Shown here: positions 15,121 through 26,264 of the stretch, piece after piece
Layout: each line of letters begins with the position of its first letter
Numbering within the stretch: position 1 is the first letter of the stretch
Assembly: GCF_022376445.1 (NCBI RefSeq)
Contig: NW_025954983.1
Coordinates: forward strand, 62,001-126,000
From: Fomitopsis serialis
Taxonomy: Eukaryota; Basidiomycota; Agaricomycetes; Polyporales; Fomitopsidaceae
Length of the DNA stretch: 64,000 nt
Direction: 5' to 3'
Translations under genes and position numbers: made by a program
The notes under the pieces: generated by a model
Databases searched by the model: none
What the model was told of the DNA's origin: nothing
What the model saw: only the letters and a program-made list of their open reading frames with translations

Positions 15121-18100
15121 AAAGTCGACAGGAGTTGTCAGATATCTGAGGATTCTGGGATGGCTGTGAGCGTAGCCCCAGGGTCCTTTTATCCTCATGG
15201 CGGGCTCATGGCGCATGCCGTTCTCGCAGTTGTCAGGATGCTGTGATGGTGAGGGAATGCCCATCTAGGGCTCCATTCTCGCGGTTGTCAGACTATTGGT
15301 TTGTCGTCTCCTCGTCTCGTAGGAGTTAGGACGGTGCGTCGCTAACCTACCATGGTTCTTTGGTCGGGTCCGTTTGACGTTCGTGTCAGCGCTCTCGTTT
15401 ACGTTGTTTCGTTCCTGGCGGGCGCGATGAGTCGTTCCCGTGCGGTAGGCGGGAGGTTAGTGGTGGCGCTCTGTTTCACGGGGGCTCAGTGCCGGCATCG
15501 TTTCCGGGTGTCTTGCTTCCCTGAGGGCGTAGGAGGGGAAGGCCACATTAGCTAGGTCTCCGCCCGGTATGTTCATTGTCTGCAGGGAACTGGAGCGATG
15601 TCAGTCGACTGGAATACATTCTGTGGGTGTCCCTACCGCCCGGAGTGTGTTCTACTGATCTTTCCTTACTCATACAGCGCAGTAAATCTCTGTCACTTGC
15701 GTGTCGGACCATCTCTGTTTGCGGGCCGGGAGTGTTCTTTCGCTTTCAGTCGCGCTTCGTCTAGTCCAGGGTCCGCTCTTTATGGATAGATGTCGTATTT
15801 CCGCACCGGTGGAGGCTTGCATGGTGACGCAGCTCGTTGGTGCCTCGGCGACGTTCGCGTCGTGGGTTTTGTACGAGATATATTCGGCTTGCGTGGGATC
15901 GCGTGTTCTCTACCTAGGCGGGTGAGGGGATTATGTCCTGTTTCGGTACGTCCGGTCCAGAGTGGTGCTAGTCGCTCCGCTCGATTTTGACGGGTCTGCG
16001 ATCTCCGCGGCGTCTGTATTTTGTTCGTTTGATCGTTTGATCGGCTTCTTAGAACGCGCTACTTGCTTGGTTGTGTGGTTTGGGCCGTCGTCTCCGCGGT
16101 CTCTTCCGGACAGCTAGTGCGCTTGGCGGTACCTGTCACCGGACTCCATCTATGACGTCGGTTTTTCAGCCTTTCGGGACGTCCGATTTCCTCCTCGTGC
16201 ATGGGCTTCGCTTGTGCACAGAGAGTGTCCTCTTTCGTGTCGTTAGAGTCGGAACTTGTGTTGCGCTGTCGTGCTGCATGGTGGTGACGGCCTCGTGAGA
16301 CGCGGTGTCCATCTATCCCGTACCTGGTAGTGTTAGCTCTATCAGAGTTTACTTAGTGTGAACGTATGTAACACGGCTGGGCGTGTGAGGATATGGCCGT
16401 GTAGTGCCTTATTCGTTGCGTGGTTCCTGTTCGCATTGGGACATCTTCTATCACAGCCTTTGCCTGGGCTCCGCGTTGGCGCTGTCTTTCAGCGTCCTGG
16501 CACTATGGCAGCTCGGCTAGTATGGTAGTGACAAGACATACCGGGTGATCCTAATAATTCTTTCACCCAGCATCTTCAGGGTCTTACCGGTCCTTCTTGG
16601 ACTGAGTGCTTCATCTTATCTGAGTATAGTTATGCTGGGCAGGTTGCTGCTTCCCTCGTCGACGGCAGAGTTTTGCGATGTCGGGATGTTCATAGGCGCG
16701 CCATGATGTGTGGCGCATTGTGTGTGTCAGATCGTTCGGGGGAGTACTGTACATTAGTCAACTCTGATCGATTTCTATATTTGGGTCGCCCCGCGTGCGT
16801 CTGTCTCTCCGTGTCTACCGCGCTTTATCGGCCGGTAGGGTTCACAATGGCCCGTCATTTCATACACCTCCTTCCGCCGTGTTTCATGGGCGGTCGTCCT
16901 CGGAGTCGAACTCATACGGGCTTTCAGCGCTGTCGCATAATACGGGGTCGTGCGCGAGGAGGCGGTGGGGCGGCGGGTTATGCGGTAGAAAGGTATAGAG
17001 TTGGGTGTGGATATGACTCTCGTCACGTGTGAGTCTGGACCATGAGGTTGGGACCCGGATCGCGCATGCCGTTGGGCCGCCCGTGAGGAGCCACGTGATC
17101 CAATGACGTTGGATGTCCGTCGTGTTCTCGACCCGGCCGACACCGGTCCGTAGGTCTCCGGCGACGAGGATGATGGGCAGTCCTCTTTCGACCTGACAGA
17201 CCGGGCGCTCTTCCACTACCCACGTTAAGACAGTTCCGTTCCTCTCTGGGGTCCCCTCCACTTGGATAGTAACTGCGATGGACTCGGGCATTGAGAGTTG
17301 CAGTGTGGGGAGAGATGGGGGAACGGCGTGGATGGTGAGAATGGATAAGAAGAAGGTGACCATGCTCTGAATTGGCGTAGTTTGGCCACAGGAGTTTCTT
17401 GGTGGTGTTGGGCCTCCCGCTTGGATGCTGTCGCCAGCCTTGTTGTGGGCGGCATGGTGTGTCGCGCTTGTTGGGCATACAGGTGAGGTTCAATTTATAC
17501 AGACGGAAGAACGACGAGCGTTTACATTTTGAAGTCCTGATGCCAGTAACGGCATTTGATACGGTTCAAGCGGCCTAACGTAATTATTCATGGGGAAGCG
17601 CTCAGGGTACAGGGAGTGTGGGGGTGTGAAGGAACACATTCATTCTATGCTGGTAGAAAGAGCGGCAGGTATTGGGACGGAATGTCATTTCATCGTCTCG
17701 GAGGGATCCATCATTCCATCGAGGCTGACTTTGGGTTGAGGTGGCGTTGTGTTTGGTGGTATTTGCTAAGTGGCGCCCGTCTGGGCAGCGACCCGAGGGT
17801 CGCCGAGGAAAGGGGTATCATGGGCGTCTCGGTGGGCGTCTCAATGCGTGGTCAGGCGCCCTTGGACGCTGTGCGCAGCTCAGTGGTCGCTGTCTGCAGC
17901 GTAGGGGAACTGTGGGCTCGAATGGGAGCATGTATAGTCTCTCTGTCGGTGCTCTGGCACTGCCTGGGTAAGTCAGGGCATGGACGTCTCGGTTTAGCTC
18001 GACTTTTAGGGATGGATTGGGTTCTGTGACCCCGGATGAAGCAAATCTTCATCCCGGCTGTATCGCTGAACAGCGATGAACAGACCTTATAGCGCATGTT

Positions 18101-18490
18101 GGTTTCATCCCATAGGGACTACTCACCCCCCGGACCACGAGAAGGTCTGCGCAGGGCTCGTCGACGACGAGGCCCTCCCGGGGGGTGGCTGATTTTTTCA
18201 TTCTTGGCTAGTATGCATTGTTGCTTTCATCTGTCTCGAATTTTATTTGTGCCGGGTTTTCATGAAATGACTCAGGCCTGACTCGGATCTGGTCGCGGAT
18301 TACTTATACTGCGCAGGTGCACGAGACCTTGGTGTTCAGAACACGATCCTGGCCGGACTGATCATACCCGGGCCGTTCTTATGAGGCCGAGTCACCCGTA
18401 AGCACATCGCCAATCTCGCAGCTGTTCTCAGTTGCAGACCATACTTACCGTGCTCCCCACTTGTAGGAGACCACACAGTTAACCCGAGTT
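15121..18490. other. No recognised gene; possible small ORF on minus strand
   Basis: About 3.4 kb without a gene I can identify. A 159-codon minus-strand frame at 16884-17363 starts with a hydrophobic stretch (FFLSILTIHAVPP) and reads TVLTWVVEERPVCQV..LPIILVAGDLRTGVG. It might be a real but unknown protein or an old transposon fragment. Two near-copies of TTCTCGC(A/G)GTTGTCAG lie at about 15222-15236 and 15277-15291. A strong stem-loop is listed separately. Confidence 0.4.
18124..18187. other. GC-rich stem-loop
   Basis: Perfect 10-bp arms CACCCCCCGG (18124-18133) and CCGGGGGGTG (18178-18187) enclose a second inverted repeat (GGGCTCGTC against GACGAGGCCC, one bulge). This would fold as a 64-nt two-part hairpin. 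No terminator or tRNA pattern fits. It could be a structured RNA or a small transposon relic. Confidence 0.5.
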
Positions 18491-18506
18491 GCTCATGCGA
18501 ACGACC

Positions 18507-19475
18507 ATGACCGGTACACTGTCGATGTTCCGTGTGGAGGAACGCGATTATCCTCGACTACACGGTCTCCTCTCGCCATATCTCCCCCAATCTCTCACGA
18601 TTCTGGGACATCACGAACAACATATAGATCAACTATCGAGCATGCCGATCTGGGCATCTTTCCCCATAACACAGCCGCCACCTGCGCTCTTCGCACTGTT
18701 CGTACTGGGTACACAGACCGCTGGGTACCAATCGCGATTGTTCTGTTCCGCCGAAACATTTCCTGATCAGCCTACACCGGAGCAGGAGGCTTTCGTCGCA
18801 TCATTCATGGAGGCCAGTCTGCGCGCCGCATTTGAAGAGTTCGCAGAGACATGCCCAGTCGGAGCGATCGGTAAAGAATCTGGTCTCTTGGTCGGCTCCA
18901 TCCACGAGAAATGGCACAGCTGTCTCCGTGCGCTCCCCTACGCAGTCAAGCATTCGCCGTGTCGCAAAGTGTTATTGCCTCCATCGGCAGCACGAGCATT
19001 CGCGGAGGGCGCGCGAGACGATCATCTACCCCCAGGGGCGCGAGTGACACGGCTGGAGAAAGGAGATGTGGCGATGATCTTGCAGTACAACAAGATCTCG
19101 CGCCCTACGGGATACGTAGAAAGCAGACTCGAACAATCGGTGTGCATTCGTGCGCCGGGTCCGGATGGCGAGGAGGTGCCTGTGGCCTGGATCATCGTGC
19201 ATGCGGACTCGAGTCTCGGCGGACTCCATGTCATAGAGGCATTCCAGCGTCGCGGGCTCGGTAGCGAACTCATGCGTCGGATCGTTGCGCTGCGATTGGC
19301 AAGAGAAGAAGAGCGAGCTGCCAGGACCCCGGGGGGACCGAAGGACATGACGGACGGGTGGAATATGGTTGATGTGGTGGAGGGGAACGAGGAGGGAACT
19401 CGCTTCTACGGACGCTTGGAGGGATGGGAGCTGGCTTGGTTGACTTCTTGGATGACGTTCACCGCACCGCCATGA
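18507..19475 (+). CDS. GNAT-family N-acetyltransferase, copy 1
   Basis: Intronless, 322 residues. I start at the ATG at 18507 because it aligns with the start of the paralog at 20069; ATG 18495 is also in frame. The C-terminal half carries the GNAT fold: VAWIIVHADSSLGGLHVIEAF (beta4-beta5) followed by the acetyl-CoA pyrophosphate-binding loop QRRGLGSELMRRIV, then an EGNEEGTRFYGRLEGWE region. The N-terminal half (DYPRLHGLLSPYLPQSLTILG..) is an added domain, as in glycine N-acyltransferase/FR47-like proteins. It would transfer an acetyl or acyl group from CoA; the substrate is unknown. A tandem paralog lies 593 bp downstream on the same strand. Confidence 0.85.
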   Translation: MTGTLSMFRVEERDYPRLHGLLSPYLPQSLTILGHHEQHIDQLSSMPIWASFPITQPPPALFALFVLGTQTAGYQSRLFCSAETFPDQPTPEQEAFVASFMEASLRAAFEEFAETCPVGAIGKESGLLVGSIHEKWHSCLRALPYAVKHSPCRKVLLPPSAARAFAEGARDDHLPPGARVTRLEKGDVAMILQYNKISRPTGYVESRLEQSVCIRAPGPDGEEVPVAWIIVHADSSLGGLHVIEAFQRRGLGSELMRRIVALRLAREEERAARTPGGPKDMTDGWNMVDVVEGNEEGTRFYGRLEGWELAWLTSWMTFTAPP

Positions 19476-20068
19476 AGATGACAATGCGCAAGCCATGCCT
19501 TGGAATTCGAAGTTACAATCTTCTTCACTTTCCTAGTGCTGCGCAAGTCCTGCCAGTGGTGTTCACTGGGACACACTGGGATGACTATGACGAAACATCT
19601 GGTTGGGCAAGGGGTAGTAACCTAACTCGACGGACAGCTACATCTCATTCGTCCTTTACACGTCAAGTCTCAGGATACAGGCGAGGTGCGGCGAGCAAAC
19701 ATATGTACCCAAGTGTTTATAACCCGCGATCCTCAGTGCAGATGTGACGTCCGTCACGGAGCTCGCGGGGAGACTCCGACATCGAAGCTTCTGCCCATGG
19801 CTAGCATCCGCTGACGTGCTAAGACAATCAGCATGCACGGGCGTTGCGAAATGACTCATCTTTTGAGCTGAGCGCACGAGGATGCATAAAGCCGCCGCGA
19901 ACAACGCTATGTGGTAGCTTCGCGTGACGCCCGATCAAGGATCGCCCAGCTGGTTTACTCATTTGGTGAGTACTGAGGGGCATGACCTACGCAATGAATG
20001 TTATATCTGAACATGAGATAGCCACGATAGTGTGAGTAGGACCCAGCACCCCATCTAACCAAAGGGAC
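19476..20068. other. Spacer between GNAT paralogs
   Basis: 593 bp containing the 3' end of copy 1 and the promoter of copy 2. I see no gene or repeat in it. Confidence 0.5.
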
Positions 20069-21025
20069 ATGGCTACTCCCCTATTGTCACGCGTCAAGCA
20101 GCACGACTATCCTCGACTCTATTCTCTCCTCTCGCCTTACCTCCCGCACTCTCTGACAATCCTGGGGCCCTGCGAGCAACATCGGGACACATCGTTGAAG
20201 ATACCCCTTTGGGCATCGTTCGCGGTGAACGAGGCACCGCCGGAGCTGTTTGCCCTGTTCACACTTGCTGGGCACCAAGCACGGTTCTTCTGCTCTGCAG
20301 ATCCGTCGGACGAACCGCCCACATCGGAGCAAGAGATCTTTGTAGCGTCGTTTGTGGAGGCCTCCCTGCGCGCTGCATTCGACTACCTTGCAGAAACGGA
20401 CGCAGTCGAAGATTTCGTGCGAGAATCCGCCCTCACTTTCGGGTCCATTCACGACAAGTGGTCCCGTTGTCTCCGCGCGCTCCCCTTCGCGGGACAGTAC
20501 TTCCCGGTCCTCAAAGTGTTGTTACCACCTTCTGCGGCGAGACAATTCGCGGAGGGTGCGACGGACGACAAGCTACCTCCAGGTGCTCGCATGACGAGAC
20601 TGGAGACGGGGGATCTAGAGATGGCAGTGAGCTACAACAAGGTCCAGCGACCTGTCAAGTACGTGGAAAGCCGGATAGACCAATCCGTATGCATTCGCGT
20701 ACCGGGCCCAGATGGTGGAGAGGTCCCAGCCGGTTGGGTGCTCATTCATGCAGACTCCAGTCTGGGCCAGCTGCATGTCGTCGAAGCCTTCCAACATCGC
20801 GGGCTCGGTGGGCAACTCATGCGACGGATCGTTGCTCTGCGGCTGACAAGAGGAGGAAAGTGGACAGCGCGAGTATCGGCGGGAGAACCGGAGGACTTCA
20901 CAAATGGATGGCAGATGCTCGATGTAGTGGCAGGAAACACGGAGGCAGCTGCGTTCTATGAACGACTCGAAGGATGGGAGAAGGCTTGGGTGACTGCTTG
21001 GATGAGATTCACTGCACCGAGTTGA
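20069..21025 (+). CDS. GNAT-family N-acetyltransferase, copy 2
   Basis: Intronless, 318 residues, ATG to TGA. It is colinear with the preceding gene along its whole length: RVKQHDYPRLYSLLSPYLPHSLTILG, FVEASLRAAF, KVLLPPSAARQFAEGA, GWVLIHADSSLGQLHVVEAF, then QHRGLGGQLMRRIVALRL as the CoA-binding loop. The two arose by tandem duplication and have since diverged throughout. Both frames are intact, so both are probably active. The substrate is unknown. Confidence 0.86.
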   Translation: MATPLLSRVKQHDYPRLYSLLSPYLPHSLTILGPCEQHRDTSLKIPLWASFAVNEAPPELFALFTLAGHQARFFCSADPSDEPPTSEQEIFVASFVEASLRAAFDYLAETDAVEDFVRESALTFGSIHDKWSRCLRALPFAGQYFPVLKVLLPPSAARQFAEGATDDKLPPGARMTRLETGDLEMAVSYNKVQRPVKYVESRIDQSVCIRVPGPDGGEVPAGWVLIHADSSLGQLHVVEAFQHRGLGGQLMRRIVALRLTRGGKWTARVSAGEPEDFTNGWQMLDVVAGNTEAAAFYERLEGWEKAWVTAWMRFTAPS

Positions 21026-21184
21026 AGAAGTCAATGATCATTGGACGAAAGTATGAGGAGCGACAGGCTTTCGGAGTTCGAACTTTGTAATGGTCGCTTG
21101 AGCTGCATCTAAACGTCACTCAGTCTAACAGTCCACACTTAGTCTACACCCGTCTTACTGCACCTCTATTCCAATCCATCGCCG

Positions 21185-22669
21185 ATGGCACCCAAGAACA
21201 AAGCAAAAGCCGCAGGAGTCAGCGCCAGCTCATTCTTCGACCTCAAGGCAGAGCTCGCAAAGCAAGAGGAGGAGTTTGTGAAGAACAAGACGGCGGGGAA
21301 GGCCACCGCCCTCGTAGGTGGTGTGAAGCGGCCAGACAAGGTACGCTCCTACTCGCCTCCCTCCTCGCACTACAACCGTTTTTTTGACATCTTCCCGATA
21401 CGTAGAAACCGACGGTATGGGGGAGGCAGAACGCGGGCGTGAAGGCGAGAGCGGCGCGGGACATCGAGCTGGAGGAGATCAGCAAGCCGACGTTGGACTC
21501 CGCGCGTGCGGCGCTCGAGAGGAAGGCATTGGTGTATGAGAAGCTGCGGAAGGGGAAGAGCGGCGGGCTGTCGGAGAAGCAGTATGAGTCTCTGCTGGTG
21601 GACGTGCGTGTGCTGTATTCTGTCTGCTGTGCGCCGCTCATCCGTCCCCGGACGCCACGATGCAGTTCGACCAGAAGGCGATGGACCATTACGAGTCGGA
21701 TAGTGATGATGTGGACGAGTCGTTGACCGTGCCTAAGCCTCGAGAAGAGGTATGTTTGTTTTCGTTCGTTGCAGGCTTTCTAACGAGCCAGCAGGATGAT
21801 CCAATCATTGAATACGAAGACGAGTTCGGTCGTGTACGGACAGGCCGTCGCTCTGAGATCCCGCGACACTTACTGCAACAACAAGAAACAGAGGCGGAGA
21901 AGGACGACGAGTATGTGTACCATCCCCACCACGCATACACCTCACTAACATCGCTCGTCCACCAGCCCCTACGTGATATGTACGCCACCCTCCCCCACCC
22001 TTCATTGCATCCACTAACCACCCCATAGACAACCCTGTCAACCACTTCCCCGTCTACGAGCCCTCCGAAGACCGGGTCGCCGCGATCGAGGCCGAGTACG
22101 CCGAGGAGAACAATCCGCTCGGCGTGCACTACGACGCGTCGCACGAGGTGCGCGCCAAAGGCGCGGGCTTCTACCAGTTCTCCGCAGACGAGGAGACGCG
22201 CCGCCAGCAGATGGAGGAGCTGCGCGCCTCGCGCGAGGAGACGGCGCGTACGAGGCAGGAGATGGGCGCGGCGGACGCGAAGCCGGGCGAGGTGGAGGGG
22301 ATGCGTGAACACGGGGGAGACGGTGGTGATGCGGCGGCGGTGGGAAAGAGTCGGGCGATGGAGAAGCGGAAGCGGGAGTTGGAGGAGAGGAGGAAGATGT
22401 TGGACGCGAAGAGGCGGAAGGTCGCGGGTACTGGCGCGACCGTGCCGGGGAAGGAGGGGACACCCGCCGCTGAGAACGGTGCTGCGAAGCCAGAGACGAA
22501 GGGGGATACTGTTGCAGATCCTTTCGCAGCTCTAGAGGCTCAGCAGTCTCAGCAGTCGGCGAAGCACAAGGGAAAGGCGAAAGCGAAGTCATCAAATAAC
22601 CCCATCGACGCTGCCGATGCTTTCCTCGCTCAGCTAGAGCACGATGTGCTCAAAGGCGCGAAGAAGTAA
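21185..22669 (+). CDS. CCDC174: CCDC174-like nuclear coiled-coil protein
   Basis: Six coding exons by splice-signal reading: 21185-21340, 21406-21603, 21666-21749, 21795-21910, 21966-21979 and 22029-22669, about 402 residues. Family signatures are NAGVKARAARDIE, LVYEKLRKGKSGGLSEKQY, a YESDSDDVDES acidic stretch, EDEFGRVRTGR, and the DUF4078 segment GAGFYQFSADEETRRQQMEEL followed by a long Glu/Arg/Lys helix. The exon of only 14 nt supplies PYVI between the acidic part and NHFPVYEPSED; without it the frame fails. CCDC174 is a nuclear protein associated with the spliceosome/exon-junction machinery in animals; its role in fungi is less known. Confidence 0.82.
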
Positions 22670-22753
22670 CTCGCGAACGTACGTACTCCCCTCCTACAGA
22701 TGACGGCGTGATTATATTGGTACAAGTCTAACACCATGTCCGTTATTCAGTCG

Positions 22754-23869
22754 TCATTGCTGTCGTGCCTCCTCGATGAGACGCTCTGGACACCGCACGC
22801 TGAACTGGCCTCCTTCCTGCCTGTACTCCACATACCACTCGCCCCTTCTCCACATCCTCCAGCGGACCTCGACGTCTCCGACTAACACATCCATCACGAA
22901 CTGCTTCGCCTTCCCGAGGACTTCCAGCGCAGGTCGCGTCACCGTCCGATGGCCGCAGTTAATTCTGACCGCCTCCGGGACGCGCGAGCTCATCACGACC
23001 GCTACAAGCTCGTCAATCGTCGTGAGCCATGCCTTTATGTCTCCCTGCGCGGGGAAGATGATGGCCTCCCACTCATACACGGTGTCGCCGACGTACAGCA
23101 TCAGCTCGTGCGCGTCCCAAAGCGCGATCTCGTCCGGCGTATGGCCGGGTGTATGCAGGAGTGTCATGCCCAGTGGAACACCGGATGCCGACGTCAGCAT
23201 AGTGTTATGCGGAACCAAGACGGACGCGAACTGGGGTGTGCGGATGCCGAGGTCGGTGCATAGCGAGTGGGCGGGGAGGGCGGAACGCGAGACGAAGGCG
23301 GGTGCATAGGAAGACTGGAGGACCGGCGAGTCGCTCGCGAACTGCTCGACGCCCACTAGTCCGGGCAGCGTCAATACCGGCGGCATCACGCGACAAGGCA
23401 GCGACCTACGGATGTGGTCATAATGGCAGTGGCTGAGCGCGACGACGTAGCGCATCCGCGCGCGCTCGTTGAGCGGCCGCCCGCCGTTCTCTTCCACCGG
23501 CACGCTCTCGAGGAAGGCGCGCAGGCTCGTGATCTCGATGGTGCGGTCGTTCGACGCGCCGCCGCAGCCGGTGTCGAGAAGGAGGATCGTGTCGGCTTCG
23601 GCACGAGCTTGACGTAGATGTATGGGTGCTCGGAGTAGACGTCGTCTATCTCTACGATGAGGAAGGTCGAATGCGTGAGTCGGTACGCTTGAAGGCGCTC
23701 TTCTTTGGTTGTGGTTTTGCGAGCGCGGAGCGTATGGCGGGAGTTCCTCCGACTCTGCGCCGCTCTCGATGTCATCCAGAGGCCCGGCGTGTCCCCGTAT
23801 TGGCAGGAAGACGAAGACGAGCACCGACACGCCCACGATCCACACTATGAACTCTGCTAAGGACAGCAT
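22754..23869 (-). CDS. Metallo-beta-lactamase-fold hydrolase with N-terminal membrane helix
   Basis: The N-terminus is a hydrophobic helix (LAEFIVWIVGVSVLVFVFLP), so the enzyme is probably membrane-anchored. The MBL core is complete: LLLDTGCG, zinc motif SHCHYDH (HxHxDH), LLHTPGHTPDEIALW, the GDTVYEWE aspartate and the final NCGHRT histidine. This is a fungal MBL of unknown substrate. Between about 23716 and 23596 the displayed frame is wrong. In the next frame the same DNA encodes the expected first strands (LTHSTFLIVEIDDVYSEHPY, IYVKLVP), so two compensating one-base shifts bracket this segment. Either assembly errors or real mutations are possible; everything else is intact. Confidence 0.8.
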   Translation of the reverse strand: MLSLAEFIVWIVGVSVLVFVFLPIRGHAGPLDDIESGAESEELPPYAPRSQNHNQRRAPSSVPTHAFDLPHRRDRRRLLRAPIHLRQARAEADTILLLDTGCGGASNDRTIEITSLRAFLESVPVEENGGRPLNERARMRYVVALSHCHYDHIRRSLPCRVMPPVLTLPGLVGVEQFASDSPVLQSSYAPAFVSRSALPAHSLCTDLGIRTPQFASVLVPHNTMLTSASGVPLGMTLLHTPGHTPDEIALWDAHELMLYVGDTVYEWEAIIFPAQGDIKAWLTTIDELVAVVMSSRVPEAVRINCGHRTVTRPALEVLGKAKQFVMDVLVGDVEVRWRMWRRGEWYVEYRQEGGQFSVRCPERLIEEARQQ

Positions 23870-24473
23870 TGCGGGGAGCTGCGGTGACTAGACGGGGGGA
23901 GGGCGGGTGCACGGGCGTGCAGCCTGGGCATCGCACGCAGTGTGTGGGGAGTAGGACGCCCGGGCTGTATCAAGCGCAGGCTATAAATACGGAGCGTCCG
24001 TTATGGGGCCTTTACAGGGATCAACGTGCGGTTGCACAGCTGCATGCCAAGTTTAAGCGACTCTTGCGGGGTATCGCTCGACTGAATGACTGCATCCTCC
24101 AGCCCTCTGATGCCATTGGCGCTGGATGGTGCATCGGTTCCTCTGAGTACTGGAGCTCCTTGGTGCGCATTCGAGCAATATATTGTGGACATGCACAGTA
24201 TGCGGTGGCTGTTTGGGATTCAGCGACGAGCAGCCGGGATTCGCGCTCCTGTTCACACCGTTGGTATGCTTCTGACTTCTCTGCGAGCCTCGACCTCTCG
24301 CAAGTTGCGAGCAAACCACGTACCTCTTGGCCGCTGCTATCTGCACCCTACTACCGGCGCCGAGTCATGTCGAACCCTACATTGCTTTGACCGCCGTAGC
24401 GCGCCGGGCATGCGAATAGCAGCACGAACGTGCATCGGTCTGCGCGCCGGTGCCGGGCGCACACAAGTCGATA

Positions 24474-24822
24474 TCAACCGCGGAGACTGTAGTAACCTCG
24501 TGGATCTCATCATCTCGGACACACGTCATCCCCCAGATACGGACAGATCACCGCGACCTCCTCCCCGCCCCTCAGCACGACCGCGCCGGGGTCGTCCACC
24601 ATCGCTTCGTTCACGGCCCAGCTGCTATTCGCGAGGATGTCGCCAAGGTTCGTGTGGGGATGTCGGACGCAAGGAGTCCCGCGAGTCAGTGAGCGGCAGT
24701 TGTGCGGAGGGGAGCGGGATGGCTTCGGTGGTGAGCCCGTCGCGTGGAGGCCCGGCGAAGTAGAGGACGATGATCTCAGGTGGTGGAGGATGTGGGCTGG
24801 GGGTGGAGATGGGTGTGGACAT
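24474..24822 (-). CDS. Molybdopterin synthase small subunit (MoaD/MOCS2A-like)
   Basis: A ubiquitin-like sulfur carrier for molybdenum cofactor. The frame starts at ATG 24822 with a Pro-rich leader, then IIVLYFAGPPRDGLTTEAIPLP. A single extra base near 24657 shifts the frame; the next frame continues HPHTNLGDILANSSWAVNEA, then MVDDPGAVVLRGGEEVAVIC, all typical of MOCS2A. A 54-nt intron (24487-24540) then leads to a short last exon ending PLRG-stop. The family normally ends in Gly-Gly, which is thiocarboxylated by the MoeB-type activator, so this end needs checking. It would work with a MoaE-type large subunit not present in the window. Confidence 0.75.
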
Positions 24823-25171
24823 GATGTTCGGGGGGACTGCCTGGGTGTCTAGATGTGGCGAAGTGAGTGAGTCAGTGGCATGAGTGGACTGACGGATGTG
24901 TGTGGTGGGCCAATGCTACTTACCACTGGTTTGGGTGCTTTGATGGGCAAGAATGGGGTGCGTGCTATACTTGTGGTGGGCGACTCGGAGAAAGTGCAGG
25001 GACGGCCAACGGCGGCATGCTCGTGATGATCCTGTCATAGTCGGAGATAGGCTCTGGCAAGTATGCTAGATGTCTCATCCAATGTGTCTATGCATGCATA
25101 CATCCTGCATCATACAAGAATATGATTGTCTAAACTAGCAAAGTCTCATTCCCTGTACGAGTCTGCAGGGT
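24823..25171. other. Intergenic, no gene seen
   Basis: About 350 bp upstream of MOCS2A and downstream of thiamine pyrophosphokinase (both minus strand). It probably holds the 5' region of the former and the 3' UTR of the latter. Confidence 0.45.
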
Positions 25172-26264
25172 CTATTCCATCACCAACCGGACCTCCTCAC
25201 TGCAGCCCTCAGGACGCAGCTCCATGGTCCACCATATCGGCTTCGACGTCGTGATCGTGACAACCTTCTCCTCGGGCACGAGATGGTTCGACGTCGAGAC
25301 GAGGCCGCCGAACGACGACTCGGCGTCCGCTGCCAGGGAAGCGACAGGTCAGCGCGCAAACTTTCGGCGACCGGCGAACGTGCGTACTAAGGTTCCAGCG
25401 CAAACCTGTGGTGGTGAGAACCGTCGAGTCTATCCCGACGGGGAGGAGCCCGCAGGTCGGCCCGAAGACGTCGTGGTTGACGGGTATGTGGTGGGTGCCC
25501 TGGGACGGGCGTTTGGTGTATGAGTGATAAGTGGTAAGTGGATGGGGATGCGTACCGAGTCTAGGACCCAGGCGAGGTTGTCATCCGTTGCCGCAAAGAT
25601 GCGCATGCGTCCGCTGCGTCGCTTGTGCAGGAGCGAGAGCGTGTGGACTGTCTGGTCGAGTCTGCCTGACAGCCCGCCGAGGATGATCAGGTCAGACTGT
25701 CCGTGGAATCGTCATGAGTATATGCATGTTGAGTACTCCATTGCGCGTACCTGAATACCCTCGGCCGCATCCCTCTCCTCGAGCGCACGGATGCATTTCA
25801 TCAGGTCCGTCGCGTACAGGTCAGGATCGTAGACCACCGGGACACCCTAACTTAGACATGAGAGGCGCATAATTCATAAATCAATCTCGTCATACTCCTA
25901 GAGATAGCTTACATGGGATGCATAATATTCTTTACATCATCCCTCAGCGAGTCGAGGTCACCTTGATGAGATTTGGCCGGTACCTGCGCCCTCCAACGTA
26001 AAGCATAAATCAAGCGAGTATGTACAGACTCACAAGCTTCTCTGGTCGTACCCCTACTGCCGCCCGCGTCAACTTCCGTCAGTACATCATACAGCCTGTT
26101 TCCCCCTCCGTCCGCACAGCAGCGCCATGAGCACGCGTTCCAGAGCCTCTGAGCAGAGGGAAAGAACAGGGCTGGTTCAAGATGATCAGGGCATACTGGC
26201 GGTCCACAACCAACGAGGGAGAAGGCTCGAAGAAGGGCAGCGACCACGAGATGGGAGCGGACAT
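25172..26264 (-). CDS. Thiamine pyrophosphokinase
   Basis: Converts thiamine to thiamine diphosphate using ATP. The protein is read over about six exons. Exon 1 starts at ATG 26264 (YALIILNQPCSFPLL, then RLWNACSWRCCADGGGNRLYD). A middle exon carries the GDLDSLRDDVK phosphate-binding motif (about 25960). Exons 25751-25846 (VVYDPDLYATDLMKCIRALE), 25556-25696 (DLIILGGLSGRLDQTVHTLS), 25388-25499 (NHDVFGPTCGLLPVGIDSTV) and 25172-25329 (TSNHLVPEEKVVTITTSKPI, WWTMELRP) follow. These are the family's catalytic and thiamine-binding segments in order. Single-base shifts occur near 26149, 25961 and 25930, each in the middle of a conserved motif. The first intron's donor is uncertain. Confidence 0.85.

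Noticed and set aside
16884..17363. 159-codon frame as a secreted protein
   Set aside because: The hydrophobic start is followed by no convincing cleavage site or family motif. Kept only as a note in the region entry.
21689..22595. Minus-strand frames under the CCDC174-like gene
   Set aside because: They are Arg/Pro/Ser-rich complements of a Glu/Lys-rich helix and do not resemble protein.
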